From Neorhizobium lilium (lineage in GTDB: Bacteria; Pseudomonadota; Alphaproteobacteria; Rhizobiales; Rhizobiaceae): 64,000 bases of DNA. The position numbers and the translations under genes are program-made. The stretch spans positions 124,001 through 188,000 of the forward strand of contig NZ_SBIP01000004.1 in NCBI RefSeq assembly GCF_004053875.1, given 5' to 3'. How positions within the stretch are numbered: position 1 is the first letter of the stretch; each line of letters starts with the position of its first letter. Shown here in pieces: positions 16,766-27,445 of the stretch. Under the pieces are notes generated by a model. It was not told where the DNA came from. It did no database searches and saw only the letters and a list, made by a program, of their open reading frames with translations.

Positions 16766-17922
16766 AGCCTTGCCGCAAGGCTGATCGTCGCCAGCCCCGC
16801 CAGCGCAATCAGCGACATGCCGAGGAAACCGAACCCGCCGAACTGCTTGTAGAGCAGGCCTGATGCCAGTGTGGACAGGCCCAGCAGCGCGCCGCCATAG
16901 AAGACATAGGCGCCCTGCACCGACGCTTCCTGATCCTCCCGCACCGATTCGACCAACCTGTGCTGCAGTCCAAGATGAACCAGCGCGAAGGTCAGCGCGT
17001 GGGACAACTGGAGAGCCAGCGTACCCCATAGCCCGAGCGGCAACGGGAAGAGCGCCCAGCGGATCACGGACGCGACGCATCCCCAGCGCATCAGGGTCCA
17101 GGGCGAGACCCGCCTTGCAATCCAGCCGGACGAAAAGAAGACTAGGATTTCCGCAACCACGCCTGCGCTCCACAATACCCCGATCGTGCTGCTGGAAAGC
17201 CCTGCCTGCTGCCAGTACAGCGTGCTGAAGGCGTAATACATGCCGTGGCTTGCCTGGATGAGTGCGGCTCCCAGCATCAGCACATGCAGATGGAGAGGAG
17301 TGCGGCGGGCGGATGCCGACGCGCTTTGGGCTGCAGGCAGCGGCAGCGGCGTCCCGAGCTTGGGCGCGGCAAAGGCCACCGCCAGTGTTACGAGAAAGGT
17401 CACGACGAGAGCCGACGGCACGATGCCTGCACCCCAGATGCCGATCAGTTCGCCCACCGCAAGCGTAACTGCCACGAAGCCGATCGAGCCCCAGACGCGC
17501 ATGGCGCCATATTCGAAGCCCCAGCGACGCACGCCTGTCACGGTGATCGCTTCGACGATCGGCGGATAAGGCGCGAAGACCGCAGCCTGCAGGCCGAAGA
17601 CGATCAGCACCGGCCAGAAATTGGTGGTGCCGAACAGCATGACGGCGGTGATCAGGGACAGGATCGCCGACCAGGCCAGCATGCTGCTGCGTTCCGTCAT
17701 CCGGTCCGCAAGCATGCCGGCAAACGGTGCGGCTGCCACCCGCAGGATCATCTGCGCGGCGAGCACGATGCCGATCTCAAAGGAACTGAAGGCCAGGCCT
17801 TGAAGCCAGACCGGAAAATAAGGGAGGATCACCCCGTTCACGGCAACCGCCGCGCCATAGGCGAGCGCACAGCGCAAGGGAAAAAGCCGAGGCGGCGAGA
17901 GCGCCTGATCTGCAGATGTCAC
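16735..17922 (-). CDS. MFS transporter, phenylpropionate permease-like (MFS_1_like)
   Basis: 395 residues with twelve predicted membrane helices, two six-helix halves split by a polar loop around residue 205-220. The N-terminal half has FEIGIVLAAQMILRVAAAPF and GMLADRM, the usual loop 2-3 signature; RVWGSIGF is typical of the HcaT/LacY-like group. Substrate unknown. GTG start just after the LpxH-like gene region. The 3' end overlaps the epimerase-like gene on the other strand. Confidence 0.85.
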   Translation of the reverse strand: MTSADQALSPPRLFPLRCALAYGAAVAVNGVILPYFPVWLQGLAFSSFEIGIVLAAQMILRVAAAPFAGMLADRMTERSSMLAWSAILSLITAVMLFGTTNFWPVLIVFGLQAAVFAPYPPIVEAITVTGVRRWGFEYGAMRVWGSIGFVAVTLAVGELIGIWGAGIVPSALVVTFLVTLAVAFAAPKLGTPLPLPAAQSASASARRTPLHLHVLMLGAALIQASHGMYYAFSTLYWQQAGLSSSTIGVLWSAGVVAEILVFFSSGWIARRVSPWTLMRWGCVASVIRWALFPLPLGLWGTLALQLSHALTFALVHLGLQHRLVESVREDQEASVQGAYVFYGGALLGLSTLASGLLYKQFGGFGFLGMSLIALAGLATISLAARLQPQRSGSGG

Positions 17923-18024
17923 GGAAACACGGAGAGTTGCGAAGGGATTCGCTTTGCTAGCACGGATCGCCGCGTGATTCCTATGCCAAGAACTGGCCGC
18001 CGACGCGATCCGCCAGAGGTCGCC

Positions 18025-18873
18025 CTATGCAGCCTGCATGCTGTTTGCAGACACGGGGCCGGGAAGCAGGGTGATTTCCGCCGTTTCGGAAATCTGTCCC
18101 CAGGTGATGAGTTCCAGCGTCCCGTCGTGATGCTCGGCAATCGCCGTACAGCTCTCCACCCAGTCACCGGTATTGACGTAGTGGATGCCGTCTATGTCCT
18201 CCATCACCGCGTGATGGATATGGCCGCAGATGACGCCCTCGACGTGGTTGCGGCGCGCTTCCTCTGCCACCACCCGCTGGAATTCGCCGATGAAGTTGAC
18301 CGCATGCTTGACCTGCAGCTTTGCCCAGGCCGAAAACGACCAGTAGGGCATGCCGAGCTTGCGGCGTACGGCGGCCAGCACGACATTGATGGCGATGGCA
18401 GCGTCATAGGCCCAGTCGCCGAGATAGGCCAGCAGGCGGGCATTGCGCACCACTACGTCGAATTCGTCGCCATGCAGGACGAGGTATTTCTTGCCGTCGG
18501 CCATTTCGTGGATGGCGCGTTCTGCGACTTCGATGCCGCCGAAATGCGTGCCGGGGAAAGACCGGAGGAATTCGTCGTGATTGCCCGGGATGTAGACGAT
18601 CCGCGTTCCCTTGCGGGCCTTGCGCAACAGTTTCTGGACCACGTCATTGCAGTTCTGCGGCCAGTACCAGCTGCGCTTCAACCGCCAGCCGTCGATGATG
18701 TCGCCGACGAGGAAGATCGTGTCCGCTTCGTGATAGCGAAGGAAGTCCAGCAGGAAATCCGTACGCGCTGCCTTGGAGCCCAGATGGACGTCCGAGATGA
18801 ACAGTGTCCTGAAATGCTTCGGCTGAACTGTACCGGTCACGGAAGTCTTCCTCTCGTCGCCGCGGGATGACAT
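18025..18873 (-). CDS. UDP-2,3-diacylglucosamine diphosphatase-like metallophosphoesterase (LpxH family)
   Basis: About 282 residues of the calcineurin-like fold with all metal motifs: FISDVHLGS, VGDIIDGW, PGNHDE, LHGDEFD and CGHIHHA. The layout is COG2908, to which LpxH belongs; the lipid A function is inferred and LpxI would be the alternative enzyme in many alphaproteobacteria. A GTG at 18840 (VTGTVQPKHF), preceded by GAGAGGAAG, is a good alternative start. The upstream ~145 bases are shared with the divergent dme gene. Confidence 0.85.
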   Translation of the reverse strand: MSSRGDERKTSVTGTVQPKHFRTLFISDVHLGSKAARTDFLLDFLRYHEADTIFLVGDIIDGWRLKRSWYWPQNCNDVVQKLLRKARKGTRIVYIPGNHDEFLRSFPGTHFGGIEVAERAIHEMADGKKYLVLHGDEFDVVVRNARLLAYLGDWAYDAAIAINVVLAAVRRKLGMPYWSFSAWAKLQVKHAVNFIGEFQRVVAEEARRNHVEGVICGHIHHAVMEDIDGIHYVNTGDWVESCTAIAEHHDGTLELITWGQISETAEITLLPGPVSANSMQAA

Positions 18874-19019
18874 TTCAAAATCAGACTCGTGTTTCAGGAT
18901 GATGACAGGGGCGTCGGCTGGCAGCGGCGCGTCGCGGTGCGGCTGCGCAAGTTGAGGGTGGACCCTCCGCTCATTTGTAGTATTGAGGGAACCTTCCGGA
19001 ACAGAAGACCGAGCTTGAA

Positions 19020-21341
19020 ATGACATCCATTCCGTCGCAACCCACGTCCAGCTCAGAGACGCCTGGCGATCTCGACGAGCAGGCGCTGTTTTATCACCGC
19101 TATCCCCGCCCCGGCAAACTGGAGATCCAGGCGACCAAGCCGCTCGGCAACCAGCGGGATCTGGCGCTTGCCTATTCCCCAGGCGTTGCCGCTCCGTGCC
19201 TGGCGATCAGGGACAATCCGGAGATGGCAGCCGAATATACCGCGCGCGCCAATCTCGTCGCCGTCATTTCCAACGGTTCGGCGGTTCTCGGTCTGGGCAA
19301 TATCGGCCCGCTCGCCTCCAAGCCCGTCATGGAGGGCAAGGCCGTCCTCTTCAAGAAATTCGCCGGCATCGACGTGTTCGACATCGAGATCGATGCGCCC
19401 GGCATCGACGCCATGGTTTCCACGGTTGCGGCATTGGAGCCCACATTCGGCGGCATCAACCTCGAGGACATCAAGGCGCCGGAATGCTTCGACGTGGAGC
19501 GGCGCCTTCGCGAGAAGATGAACATTCCGGTCTTCCACGACGACCAGCATGGCACGGCCATCATCGTCGCGGCCGCGATCGTCAACGGTCTGGAACTGGC
19601 AGGAAAGAAGATCGAGGACGTCAAGATCGTCACCTCGGGCGCAGGCGCTGCAGCACTCGCCTGTTTGCATCTGCTGGTCTCGCTTGGCGCCCGGAAGGAA
19701 AACATCTGGGTTCATGACATCGAAGGGCTCGTCTACGAAGGACGTGTCGAGCTGATGGACGAATGGAAATCGCTCTACGCCCAGAAGAGCGACAACAGGG
19801 TGCTTGCCGACAGCATCGGCGGCGCCGACGTGTTTCTCGGCCTGTCCGCGGCCGGGGTCCTGAAGCCCGAACTGCTGGTGCAGATGGCGCCCAATCCGCT
19901 GATCATGGCGCTTGCCAATCCCAAGCCGGAGATCATGCCGGAACTCGCCCGCGCCGCACGGCCCGATGCGATGATCTGTACCGGTCGCTCGGACTTCCCC
20001 AACCAGGTCAACAACGTCCTCTGCTTCCCCTATATTTTCAGGGGTGCGCTTGATTGTGGTGCGCGCACGATCAACGAGGACATGAAGATGGCCGCCGTGA
20101 AGGCCATTGCGGCTCTTGCGCGCGAAGAGGTCTCGGACGTTGCCGCCCGCGCCTATTCCGGCGAGACACCGATCTTCGGACCGAACTACCTCATCCCCTC
20201 GCCCTTCGATCCCCGCCTTATCCTGCGCATTGCGCCGGCCGTTGCCCGCGCCGCTGCCGAATCGGGCGTGGCTGCCCGTCCGATCCAGGACTTCGAGGCC
20301 TATCTCGACCAGCTGAACCGCTTCGTGTGGCGCTCCGGTTTCGTGATGAAGCCGATCTTTGCGGCTGCCAAGGATGCGGACAAGAAGCGGGTCATCTTTG
20401 CGGAAGGCGAGGACGAACGCGTGCTGCGCGCCGCCCAGGTTCTGCTGGAGGAAAAGACGGCGGTTCCGATACTGATCGGCCGCCCTTCGGTCATCGAGGC
20501 GCGTCTGAAGCGCTTCGGCATCCGCATTCGCCCGGACGTGGATTTCCAGGTGGTGAACCCGGAAGACGATCCGCGCTACCGTCAGTATGTCGATGACTAC
20601 ATCGCGCTGGTCGGCCGCCAGGGTATCAACCCCGAAGCTGCCCGCACCATCGTGCGCACCAACAACACGGTGATCGGTGCCCTGTCGGTGAAACGTGGCG
20701 AAGCCGACGCGCTGATCTGCGGCGCCGAAGGCCGCTACGACCGGCACCTGCGCGACATCAACCAGATCATCGGCAAGCGGTCGGGCGTCTGCGCGCTGTC
20801 GGGCCTCAGCCTGATCATTTCCCAGCGCGGCGCGGTCTTCTTCACCGACACCTTCGTGAACTACAATCCGACCGCGCGGGAGATTGCCGAAATCACGGTC
20901 CTGGCCGCTGAGGAAGTCAGGCGCTTCGGCATCGTGCCGAAGGCTGCCCTGATCTGCCACTCGAATTTCGGCTCGCGCAATTCCGAAAGCGCGTCGAAGA
21001 TGCGCGAAGCTCTGGGGATTGTCCGCGAACGCGCTCCGGATCTGGAAGTGGACGGGGAAATGCAGGCGGGCTCGGCACTTTCGGAGACGCTTCGGAAACG
21101 TGCCATACCCAATAGCGCCCTGACCGGCGAGGCCAATCTGCTCGTCTTCCCGAACCTTGACGCCGCCAACATTTCGCTCGGCATTGCCCGGACCATGATG
21201 GATGCGCTGCATGTGGGCCCGATCCTTCTCGGCGCGGCCCTGCCTGCCCACATCCTGTCGCCCTCCGTTACCTCACGCGGCGTCGTCAACCTTGCCGCTC
21301 TTGCGGTCGTGGAAGCGTCGCAGGGTATTGTCGTCGGATAA
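19020..21341 (+). CDS. dme: NAD(P)-dependent malic enzyme with phosphotransacetylase-like C-terminal domain (Dme type)
   Basis: Oxidative decarboxylation of malate to pyruvate. 773 residues: malic enzyme domain to about residue 430 ([26 protein letters not shown]-site [24 protein letters not shown]) and a PTA-like domain after about 440 ([19 protein letters not shown]-like [13 protein letters not shown]). This chimera of over 750 residues is characteristic of rhizobial Dme and Tme; the N-terminus resembles remembered Sinorhizobium Dme more than Tme, so NAD preference is likely but not proven. Divergent from the LpxH-like gene. Confidence 0.9.
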   Translation: MTSIPSQPTSSSETPGDLDEQALFYHRYPRPGKLEIQATKPLGNQRDLALAYSPGVAAPCLAIRDNPEMAAEYTARANLVAVISNGSAVLGLGNIGPLASKPVMEGKAVLFKKFAGIDVFDIEIDAPGIDAMVSTVAALEPTFGGINLEDIKAPECFDVERRLREKMNIPVFHDDQHGTAIIVAAAIVNGLELAGKKIEDVKIVTSGAGAAALACLHLLVSLGARKENIWVHDIEGLVYEGRVELMDEWKSLYAQKSDNRVLADSIGGADVFLGLSAAGVLKPELLVQMAPNPLIMALANPKPEIMPELARAARPDAMICTGRSDFPNQVNNVLCFPYIFRGALDCGARTINEDMKMAAVKAIAALAREEVSDVAARAYSGETPIFGPNYLIPSPFDPRLILRIAPAVARAAAESGVAARPIQDFEAYLDQLNRFVWRSGFVMKPIFAAAKDADKKRVIFAEGEDERVLRAAQVLLEEKTAVPILIGRPSVIEARLKRFGIRIRPDVDFQVVNPEDDPRYRQYVDDYIALVGRQGINPEAARTIVRTNNTVIGALSVKRGEADALICGAEGRYDRHLRDINQIIGKRSGVCALSGLSLIISQRGAVFFTDTFVNYNPTAREIAEITVLAAEEVRRFGIVPKAALICHSNFGSRNSESASKMREALGIVRERAPDLEVDGEMQAGSALSETLRKRAIPNSALTGEANLLVFPNLDAANISLGIARTMMDALHVGPILLGAALPAHILSPSVTSRGVVNLAALAVVEASQGIVVG

Positions 21342-21394
21342 GTTGGGACAGGATGCCTCCCGCCTTATGGGTTTTTAACCTGCATGGCCTTAAG

Positions 21395-21420
21395 CTCCCG
21401 CCGACGTCATCGAGCGGGAG
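21395..21420 (+). promoter_or_regulatory. Hairpin covering the ribosome binding site of the DUF2865-like gene
   Basis: CTCCCGC (21395-21401) pairs perfectly with GCGGGAG (21414-21420) across a 12-base loop. The right arm contains GGGAG, which lies nine bases before the GTG start at 21430 and is the only good ribosome site. When folded, the site would be hidden. Confidence 0.45.
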
Positions 21421-21429
21421 TTAAAATAC

Positions 21430-22104
21430 GTGGATCTTCGCCAGCTGCTGGTCTCTGTGGTCGTCCTTTTGCCCCAGGCAGCCGTGGCGCGCGACATTGC
21501 TGCCTGCGCGGATCTCTATCGGCAATTGCGGAATACCCCCGAAATCATCGGCAATACCCAGGAAATACGCCGCTATGCCCAGGAGCTCGGGCAGAAGAAT
21601 AACGACATCCGCAATTTGCGGACAGAGATGCGCCGCAACGGCTGCGGCGGCGGCAGCATCGTCAAGCTAGGGGGCGTTTCCGACGGCAATTGCGAGGACA
21701 TGCGCCAGAACCTTCAGACACTCGAGTCCGAGCGCGAATCCCTGGTCGTGGAACGCCGCAATGGCATTGCACTCGTCCGCTCCACGGATGAGAGGACCCC
21801 TATTCTCGCGGCGATTCGCGAAAACAGCTGCATCCCTTCCGATCTTGAGGAACAGCAGCGGCAGGAAGAGGAAGAGCGGTTGAAGGTGCAGGGGCTCGAA
21901 CTGCCCAAGGAGCAACCCTATTCCGGCATCGTCGATCTACGGGGCCGGCCGCAAAGGCAAACGGCCGCCGCCGGTCCGCCGCCAGTGCCCGACCGGCCTT
22001 ATGATCCGAATAAGAAGGTCCGCACCGTCGGTCCTGTTTTCTTTCCCGAGGAAAGCATCGACCTGGCGCACCCGAGGCTCAGCGGCACCCAACCGCAGCA
22101 GTGA
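21430..22104 (+). CDS. DUF2865-like secreted protein
   Basis: 224 residues with a signal peptide (DLRQLLVSVVVLLPQAAVA) and a mature part that starts with a Cys-containing helix (IAACADLYRQL), then a charged coiled coil with NDIRNLRTEMRRNGCGGGSI, a second Cys-containing helical stretch, and a Pro/Arg-rich tail. The paired cysteines and the helix-RNGC motif fit the uncharacterised DUF2865 family of alphaproteobacteria. GTG start. It converges on bluB with only 12 bases between stops. Confidence 0.7.
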   Translation: MDLRQLLVSVVVLLPQAAVARDIAACADLYRQLRNTPEIIGNTQEIRRYAQELGQKNNDIRNLRTEMRRNGCGGGSIVKLGGVSDGNCEDMRQNLQTLESERESLVVERRNGIALVRSTDERTPILAAIRENSCIPSDLEEQQRQEEEERLKVQGLELPKEQPYSGIVDLRGRPQRQTAAAGPPPVPDRPYDPNKKVRTVGPVFFPEESIDLAHPRLSGTQPQQ

Positions 22105-22116
22105 TGGCTGTCACCC

Positions 22117-22809
<693 letters not shown>

Positions 22810-22887
22810 TTATCCCAACAATGCCGTGTCCGACACGCCTTAATCGGTCGGACCGTCACAACCTGCCCGCCGTCCGCGCGGGTGGTC

Positions 22888-23055
22888 CATGATGCCAGGC
22901 CGGTCTTCTGACTTGGCGTCATCCGCAGGCTGCGCCTTCCCGGTTTCCCAGTGGCTTTGTCGCAGCAGCGTCGGCCTTACAGCGTTGGGCACGTTCCGGA
23001 TCTTCCCCGGATTCCCGATTCTCCCGCTTGGCACGGGCACCTGACCGTGCAGTTA
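22888..23055 (-). promoter_or_regulatory. Cobalamin riboswitch upstream of bluB
   Basis: Read on the minus strand, the segment shows the conserved elements in order: GGTGCC...GGGAATCCGGGGAAG, CCAACGCTGTAAGGC, the B12 box GCCACTGGGAAACCGGGAAG with GGCGCAGCC, and ATGACGCCAAGTCAGAAGACC followed by GGCCTGGC. It ends about 80 bases before the bluB start. Adenosylcobalamin binding is expected to reduce bluB expression. Confidence 0.92.
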
Positions 23056-23085
23056 TGCACCAGCCAAGCAGGCCCCGGCAAGCGC

Positions 23086-23922
<837 letters not shown>

Positions 23923-23927
23923 GCGCT

Positions 23928-24338
23928 TCAGCCTGAGCTCGGGCGATCGCCGGGATAGCGCGGCGCTTGATCATCGGGAAGATCGTAGAAGTCGCCCCTG
24001 TCCGCGCAGTAGATGTGTTCGGCAACCTTCAGGCCGAGAGGCTGGTCGAAGGCGCCGGCCATGATGGAAATGTCGGGCGAACCATCCGCCTGCCAGAACA
24101 ACGCCGAACCGCAGATGGAACAGAAGCCGCGATTGGCCGTCTCGCTTGCCCGATACCATTGCAGCCGGTCTTCGCCATGAAGCGTCAGGCGCTCCATGGA
24201 GGTTCGGGTTGCAACATAGTGGAGACCGGTCTGGCGACGGCATTGAGAGCAGTGGCAAGCCGTCAAACCCTCCAGCGGCCCTTCCGTCTCGAAGCTGATT
24301 GCGCCGCACAGGCACTGTCCGCGGTGGGTGTCTTGCAC
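23928..24338 (-). CDS. GFA family (glutathione-dependent formaldehyde-activating enzyme-like) protein
   Basis: 136 residues with the zinc-binding pattern of the GFA fold: GQCLCGAISF near residue 7, ACHCSQCRRQTG near 32 and GFCSICGSALF near 80. Most members are not true S-hydroxymethylglutathione synthases, so the activity is open. The GTG start at 24338 is supported by GGAGG seven bases upstream. Cotranscribed with the TolB-like gene. Confidence 0.88.
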   Translation of the reverse strand: MQDTHRGQCLCGAISFETEGPLEGLTACHCSQCRRQTGLHYVATRTSMERLTLHGEDRLQWYRASETANRGFCSICGSALFWQADGSPDISIMAGAFDQPLGLKVAEHIYCADRGDFYDLPDDQAPRYPGDRPSSG

Positions 24339-24461
24339 GCTCTTTCCTCCGTCAGGTTGCGGCCGCAGTCTTCCTTCACTTCGGCTAATCGTCAAACCGA
24401 TTCCGTTCAATCTTCGAATGAATTTGGATTGACCCTGGCTCGAGGTTGGGGCTGCAAAAGG

Positions 24462-24487
24462 AAAGGCCGGCGTCTCCGCCGGCCTTT
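24462..24487 (-). terminator. Terminator downstream of the DAHP synthase gene
   Basis: Perfect stem AAAGGCCGGCG/CGCCGGCCTTT with a four-base loop; on the minus strand it is followed by a T-rich run (TTTCCTTTTG). It lies 25 bases after the aroG stop. Confidence 0.8.
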
Positions 24488-24511
24488 GGAAGTCCCGATT
24501 TATCAGCGATA

Positions 24512-25885
24512 TCAGCCGTTGACGACCATCCGCTTTTCGTCGCGGCCACTCTTCATGCGCTCGGCCAGAAGGAATGCCAGCTCCAGCGCCTGATCCGCGT
24601 TGAGGCGCGGGTCGCAATGGGTGTGGTAGCGGTCCTGCAGATCGCCGGCCGTCACCGCACGGGCGCCGCCGGTGCATTCGGTCACGTCCTTGCCGGTCAT
24701 CTCGATATGGATGCCGCCCGGATGCGTGCCCTCTGCCCGATGGATCTGGAAGAAGCTCTCCACTTCCGACAGTATCCGGTCGAAAGGCCGGGTCTTGTAG
24801 TTGTTGAGCGTGATGGTGTTGCCGTGCATCGGGTCGCAGGACCAGACGACCTTGCGGCCTTCCCGCTCCACGGCGCGCACGAGCTTGGGCAGGTGATCCG
24901 CCACCTTGTCGTAACCGAAACGGCAGATCAGCGTCAGGCGGCCGGCCTCGTCGGCCGGGTTCAGCGCGTCGATCAGCCTGATCAGCTCGTCCGGCTGCAG
25001 CGACGGGCCGCATTTCAGGCCGACCGGGTTCTTGATGCCGCGGAAATACTCCACATGAGCATGGTCGAGCTGACGGGTGCGGTCGCCGATCCAGATCATA
25101 TGGCCGGAGGTCGCGTACCAGTCGCCGGTGGTCGAATCGACGCGAGTCAGCGCTTCTTCATAGCCAAGCAGCAGCGCTTCGTGGCTGGTGAAGAAATCCG
25201 TCTCGCGCAGGCTCGGATTGTTGTCCGCCGAGATGCCGACAGCCTGCATGAAGTCCATGGTTTCGCTGATGCGGTCGGCAAGCTTCCGGTAGCGCTCGCC
25301 CTGAGGCGAATCCTTGACGAAGCCCAGCATCCACCTGTGGACGTTTTCGAGGTTCGCGTAGCCACCCATAGCGAAAGCGCGCAGCAGATTCAGCGTTGCT
25401 GCCGACTGGCGATATGCGTCCAGCTGACGCTCCGGGTTGGGAATGCGCGAGGCTTCCGTGAAGTCGATGCCGTTGATGATGTCGCCGCGATAGCTCGGCA
25501 GCTCGATTGCACCCTGCTTCTCGATGTTGGAGGAGCGCGGCTTGGCGAACTGGCCGGCAATGCGCCCGACCTTCACCACCGGCAACTGGGCGCCGAATGT
25601 CAGCACCACGGCCATCTGCAGGAAGGCGCGGAAGAAGTCGCGGATATTGTCGGCGCCGTGTTCGGCGAAGCTTTCGGCGCAGTCGCCGCCCTGTAGCAGG
25701 AAGGCGTTGCCTTCCGCCACACTGGCGAGCTGCTTTTTCAGGCGGCGGGCCTCACCGGCAAAAACCAGCGGCGGAAAGGTTGCGAGCTGGGCTTCCGTTG
25801 CTGCCAAAGCAGCCGCGTCCGGAAAATCCGGAACCTGCTGGATCGGTTTGTGCCGCCAACTGTTCGGGGTCCAATTCTGTGCCAT
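24512..25885 (-). CDS. aroG: Class II 3-deoxy-D-arabino-heptulosonate-7-phosphate synthase
   Basis: First step of the shikimate pathway, joining phosphoenolpyruvate and erythrose-4-phosphate. 457 residues of the plant-type class II family: [11 protein letters not shown] near 63, [13 protein letters not shown] near 100, [40 protein letters not shown] and THCDPRLN. Metal and substrate residues (Cys, His, Glu, Asp) are all present. A GTG three codons upstream (25894) is an alternative start. Monocistronic with its own terminator. Confidence 0.95.
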   Translation of the reverse strand: MAQNWTPNSWRHKPIQQVPDFPDAAALAATEAQLATFPPLVFAGEARRLKKQLASVAEGNAFLLQGGDCAESFAEHGADNIRDFFRAFLQMAVVLTFGAQLPVVKVGRIAGQFAKPRSSNIEKQGAIELPSYRGDIINGIDFTEASRIPNPERQLDAYRQSAATLNLLRAFAMGGYANLENVHRWMLGFVKDSPQGERYRKLADRISETMDFMQAVGISADNNPSLRETDFFTSHEALLLGYEEALTRVDSTTGDWYATSGHMIWIGDRTRQLDHAHVEYFRGIKNPVGLKCGPSLQPDELIRLIDALNPADEAGRLTLICRFGYDKVADHLPKLVRAVEREGRKVVWSCDPMHGNTITLNNYKTRPFDRILSEVESFFQIHRAEGTHPGGIHIEMTGKDVTECTGGARAVTAGDLQDRYHTHCDPRLNADQALELAFLLAERMKSGRDEKRMVVNG

Positions 25886-26004
25886 CTCGCTCACCTATCC
25901 CGCCTCGGCGGATTTGCCGGGCGTTGTCTTTCAATTTGAGCGGGGCTTATAAACCTTAACGAATGCCTTGCATAGCCGCTTCCTCAGGACCGTCTCAGCC
26001 GGCT

Positions 26005-26075
26005 TTAAGCGGCATTCTCTCACTCTTAAAAGACAGGATTTACTTGCGTTTTTTACGGCGGCGTTAAGCGGCATT
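26005..26075. repeat. Two copies of TTAAGCGGCATT 59 bases apart
   Basis: Identical 12-base direct repeats at 26005-26016 and 26064-26075 in the region between aroG (minus) and the Tad-like gene (plus). The second copy ends 26 bases before the Tad-like start. They could be operator sites. Confidence 0.5.
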
Positions 26076-26101
26076 TCACGTCTATAGGGCAATGTCAGAT
26101 C

Positions 26102-27439
26102 ATGATGGCAATGGGCGTGGGGGCAAGCATGCGTCGGTTCTTGAAAGAGCGCGGGGGCAACTTCGGCATAATGACGGCGTTGCTGCTCGTGCCACTCTGT
26201 GGGGCCGCCGGCCTCGTCATCGATTTCGGCCGGGCGCTTTCAGTGAAGTCAGAGCTGCAGGCGGCAGCCGATGCGGCCGCTGTTGGTGCCATTGCAGAAA
26301 AGTCCAAGGCGGTGGCGCAGGCTTTGACCTTGCCCGGCGACGGGACTGTCACGCTCGACCAGACGGAAGCCCGCAAGATCTTTTTCGGGCAGATGTCGAA
26401 CGATCTTTCGGACGTGCCGGTCGATGTGGACATAGTGCTCACCAAGACCAACGGCATCATCACGTCCCGCGTCGCATTCAACGCCACGCTTCCCACGACA
26501 TTCATGCGCGTGTTGGGCCGCGAACAGATCAGCGTCTCGGATGCCGCAACCGCCCAGTACCAGACACCGTCCTTCCTCGATTTCTACATGCTGCTGGACA
26601 ATACGCCGTCCATGGGCGTGGGCGCGACACCGGCGGACGTCGCCAAGCTGCGGGCCGCCACCGTGAACGGCCGCAACGGTGCCGACAAGGACTGCGCCTT
26701 TGCCTGCCACGTGGTTTCCGAAGCCGGCGTGGAGGATAAGGGAAGCTATTACAACCTCGCAAAATCAATTGGCGCGACTATCCGCATCGACGTTGTCGCT
26801 GAAGCGGTATCCGCATTGATGGAGACGGCACAGGACAGCCAAACGGTGACCGGGCAGTTCCGAATGTCCGCCTACACGTTTGGAAAGACCGCACTGGACG
26901 CCGGTCTTTATACGGTCTCAACGCCTACGACGGATTTCAGCAGTGTCAGCAAGGCCACCTCCAAGATCGAGCTGATGAGTATTCCCAGCCACGACTATCC
27001 CAACAACCAGACCGATTATAATGCAGCGCTGACCGGCATCAACGACAAGATCAAGGCGACCGGAAGCGGTATCAGCAGCGCCGACCGCCAGGCCATCGTC
27101 TTTCTGGTCGCAGACGGCGTCGGCGATGCACCGCGCTCCAATTGCACCAAAAAACTCGCTGGCGGGCCTCGCTGCATGGAGCCGCTCAACACCCAATACT
27201 GCGATACGCTCAAGGGCCGGGGCATCAAGATCGCGGTGCTCTATACGACCTATCTGCCGCTGCCTGAGAACGGTTTCTACAATAGCTGGATCGCGCCCTT
27301 CCAAGCGGAGATTCCCAACAAGATGAAGAGTTGCGCGAGCTCGGGCTATTACTTCGAGGTGAGCCCCACCCAGGGAATTTCAGACGCCATGAACACGCTG
27401 TTCCACAAGATTGTCAGCACGCCGCGCATCACCAGTTGA
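26102..27439 (+). CDS. TadE/G-like protein with von Willebrand factor A domain
   Basis: 445 residues. The N-terminal ~60 residues are a TadE/TadG-like segment (RGGNFGIMTALLLVPLCGAAG and DFGRALSVKSELQAAADAAA), with one membrane helix that leaves the rest outside the cytoplasm. From about 155 a VWA-like fold begins with LLDNTPSMGVG, a variant of the metal-site DxSxS. Cys pairs CAFACH and later CTKKL/CME/CDTL/CAS suggest disulfides. No other tad/cpa pilus gene is nearby, so this is an orphan. Start could also be MRRFLKERGG at 26129. Confidence 0.8.
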   Translation: MMAMGVGASMRRFLKERGGNFGIMTALLLVPLCGAAGLVIDFGRALSVKSELQAAADAAAVGAIAEKSKAVAQALTLPGDGTVTLDQTEARKIFFGQMSNDLSDVPVDVDIVLTKTNGIITSRVAFNATLPTTFMRVLGREQISVSDAATAQYQTPSFLDFYMLLDNTPSMGVGATPADVAKLRAATVNGRNGADKDCAFACHVVSEAGVEDKGSYYNLAKSIGATIRIDVVAEAVSALMETAQDSQTVTGQFRMSAYTFGKTALDAGLYTVSTPTTDFSSVSKATSKIELMSIPSHDYPNNQTDYNAALTGINDKIKATGSGISSADRQAIVFLVADGVGDAPRSNCTKKLAGGPRCMEPLNTQYCDTLKGRGIKIAVLYTTYLPLPENGFYNSWIAPFQAEIPNKMKSCASSGYYFEVSPTQGISDAMNTLFHKIVSTPRITS

Positions 27440-27445
27440 TGCGCC

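Noticed and set aside
19053..21251. A 732-codon open frame on the minus strand across dme
   Set aside because: It lies fully opposite a well supported enzyme, has no family motifs and reflects high-GC third positions in the sense gene.
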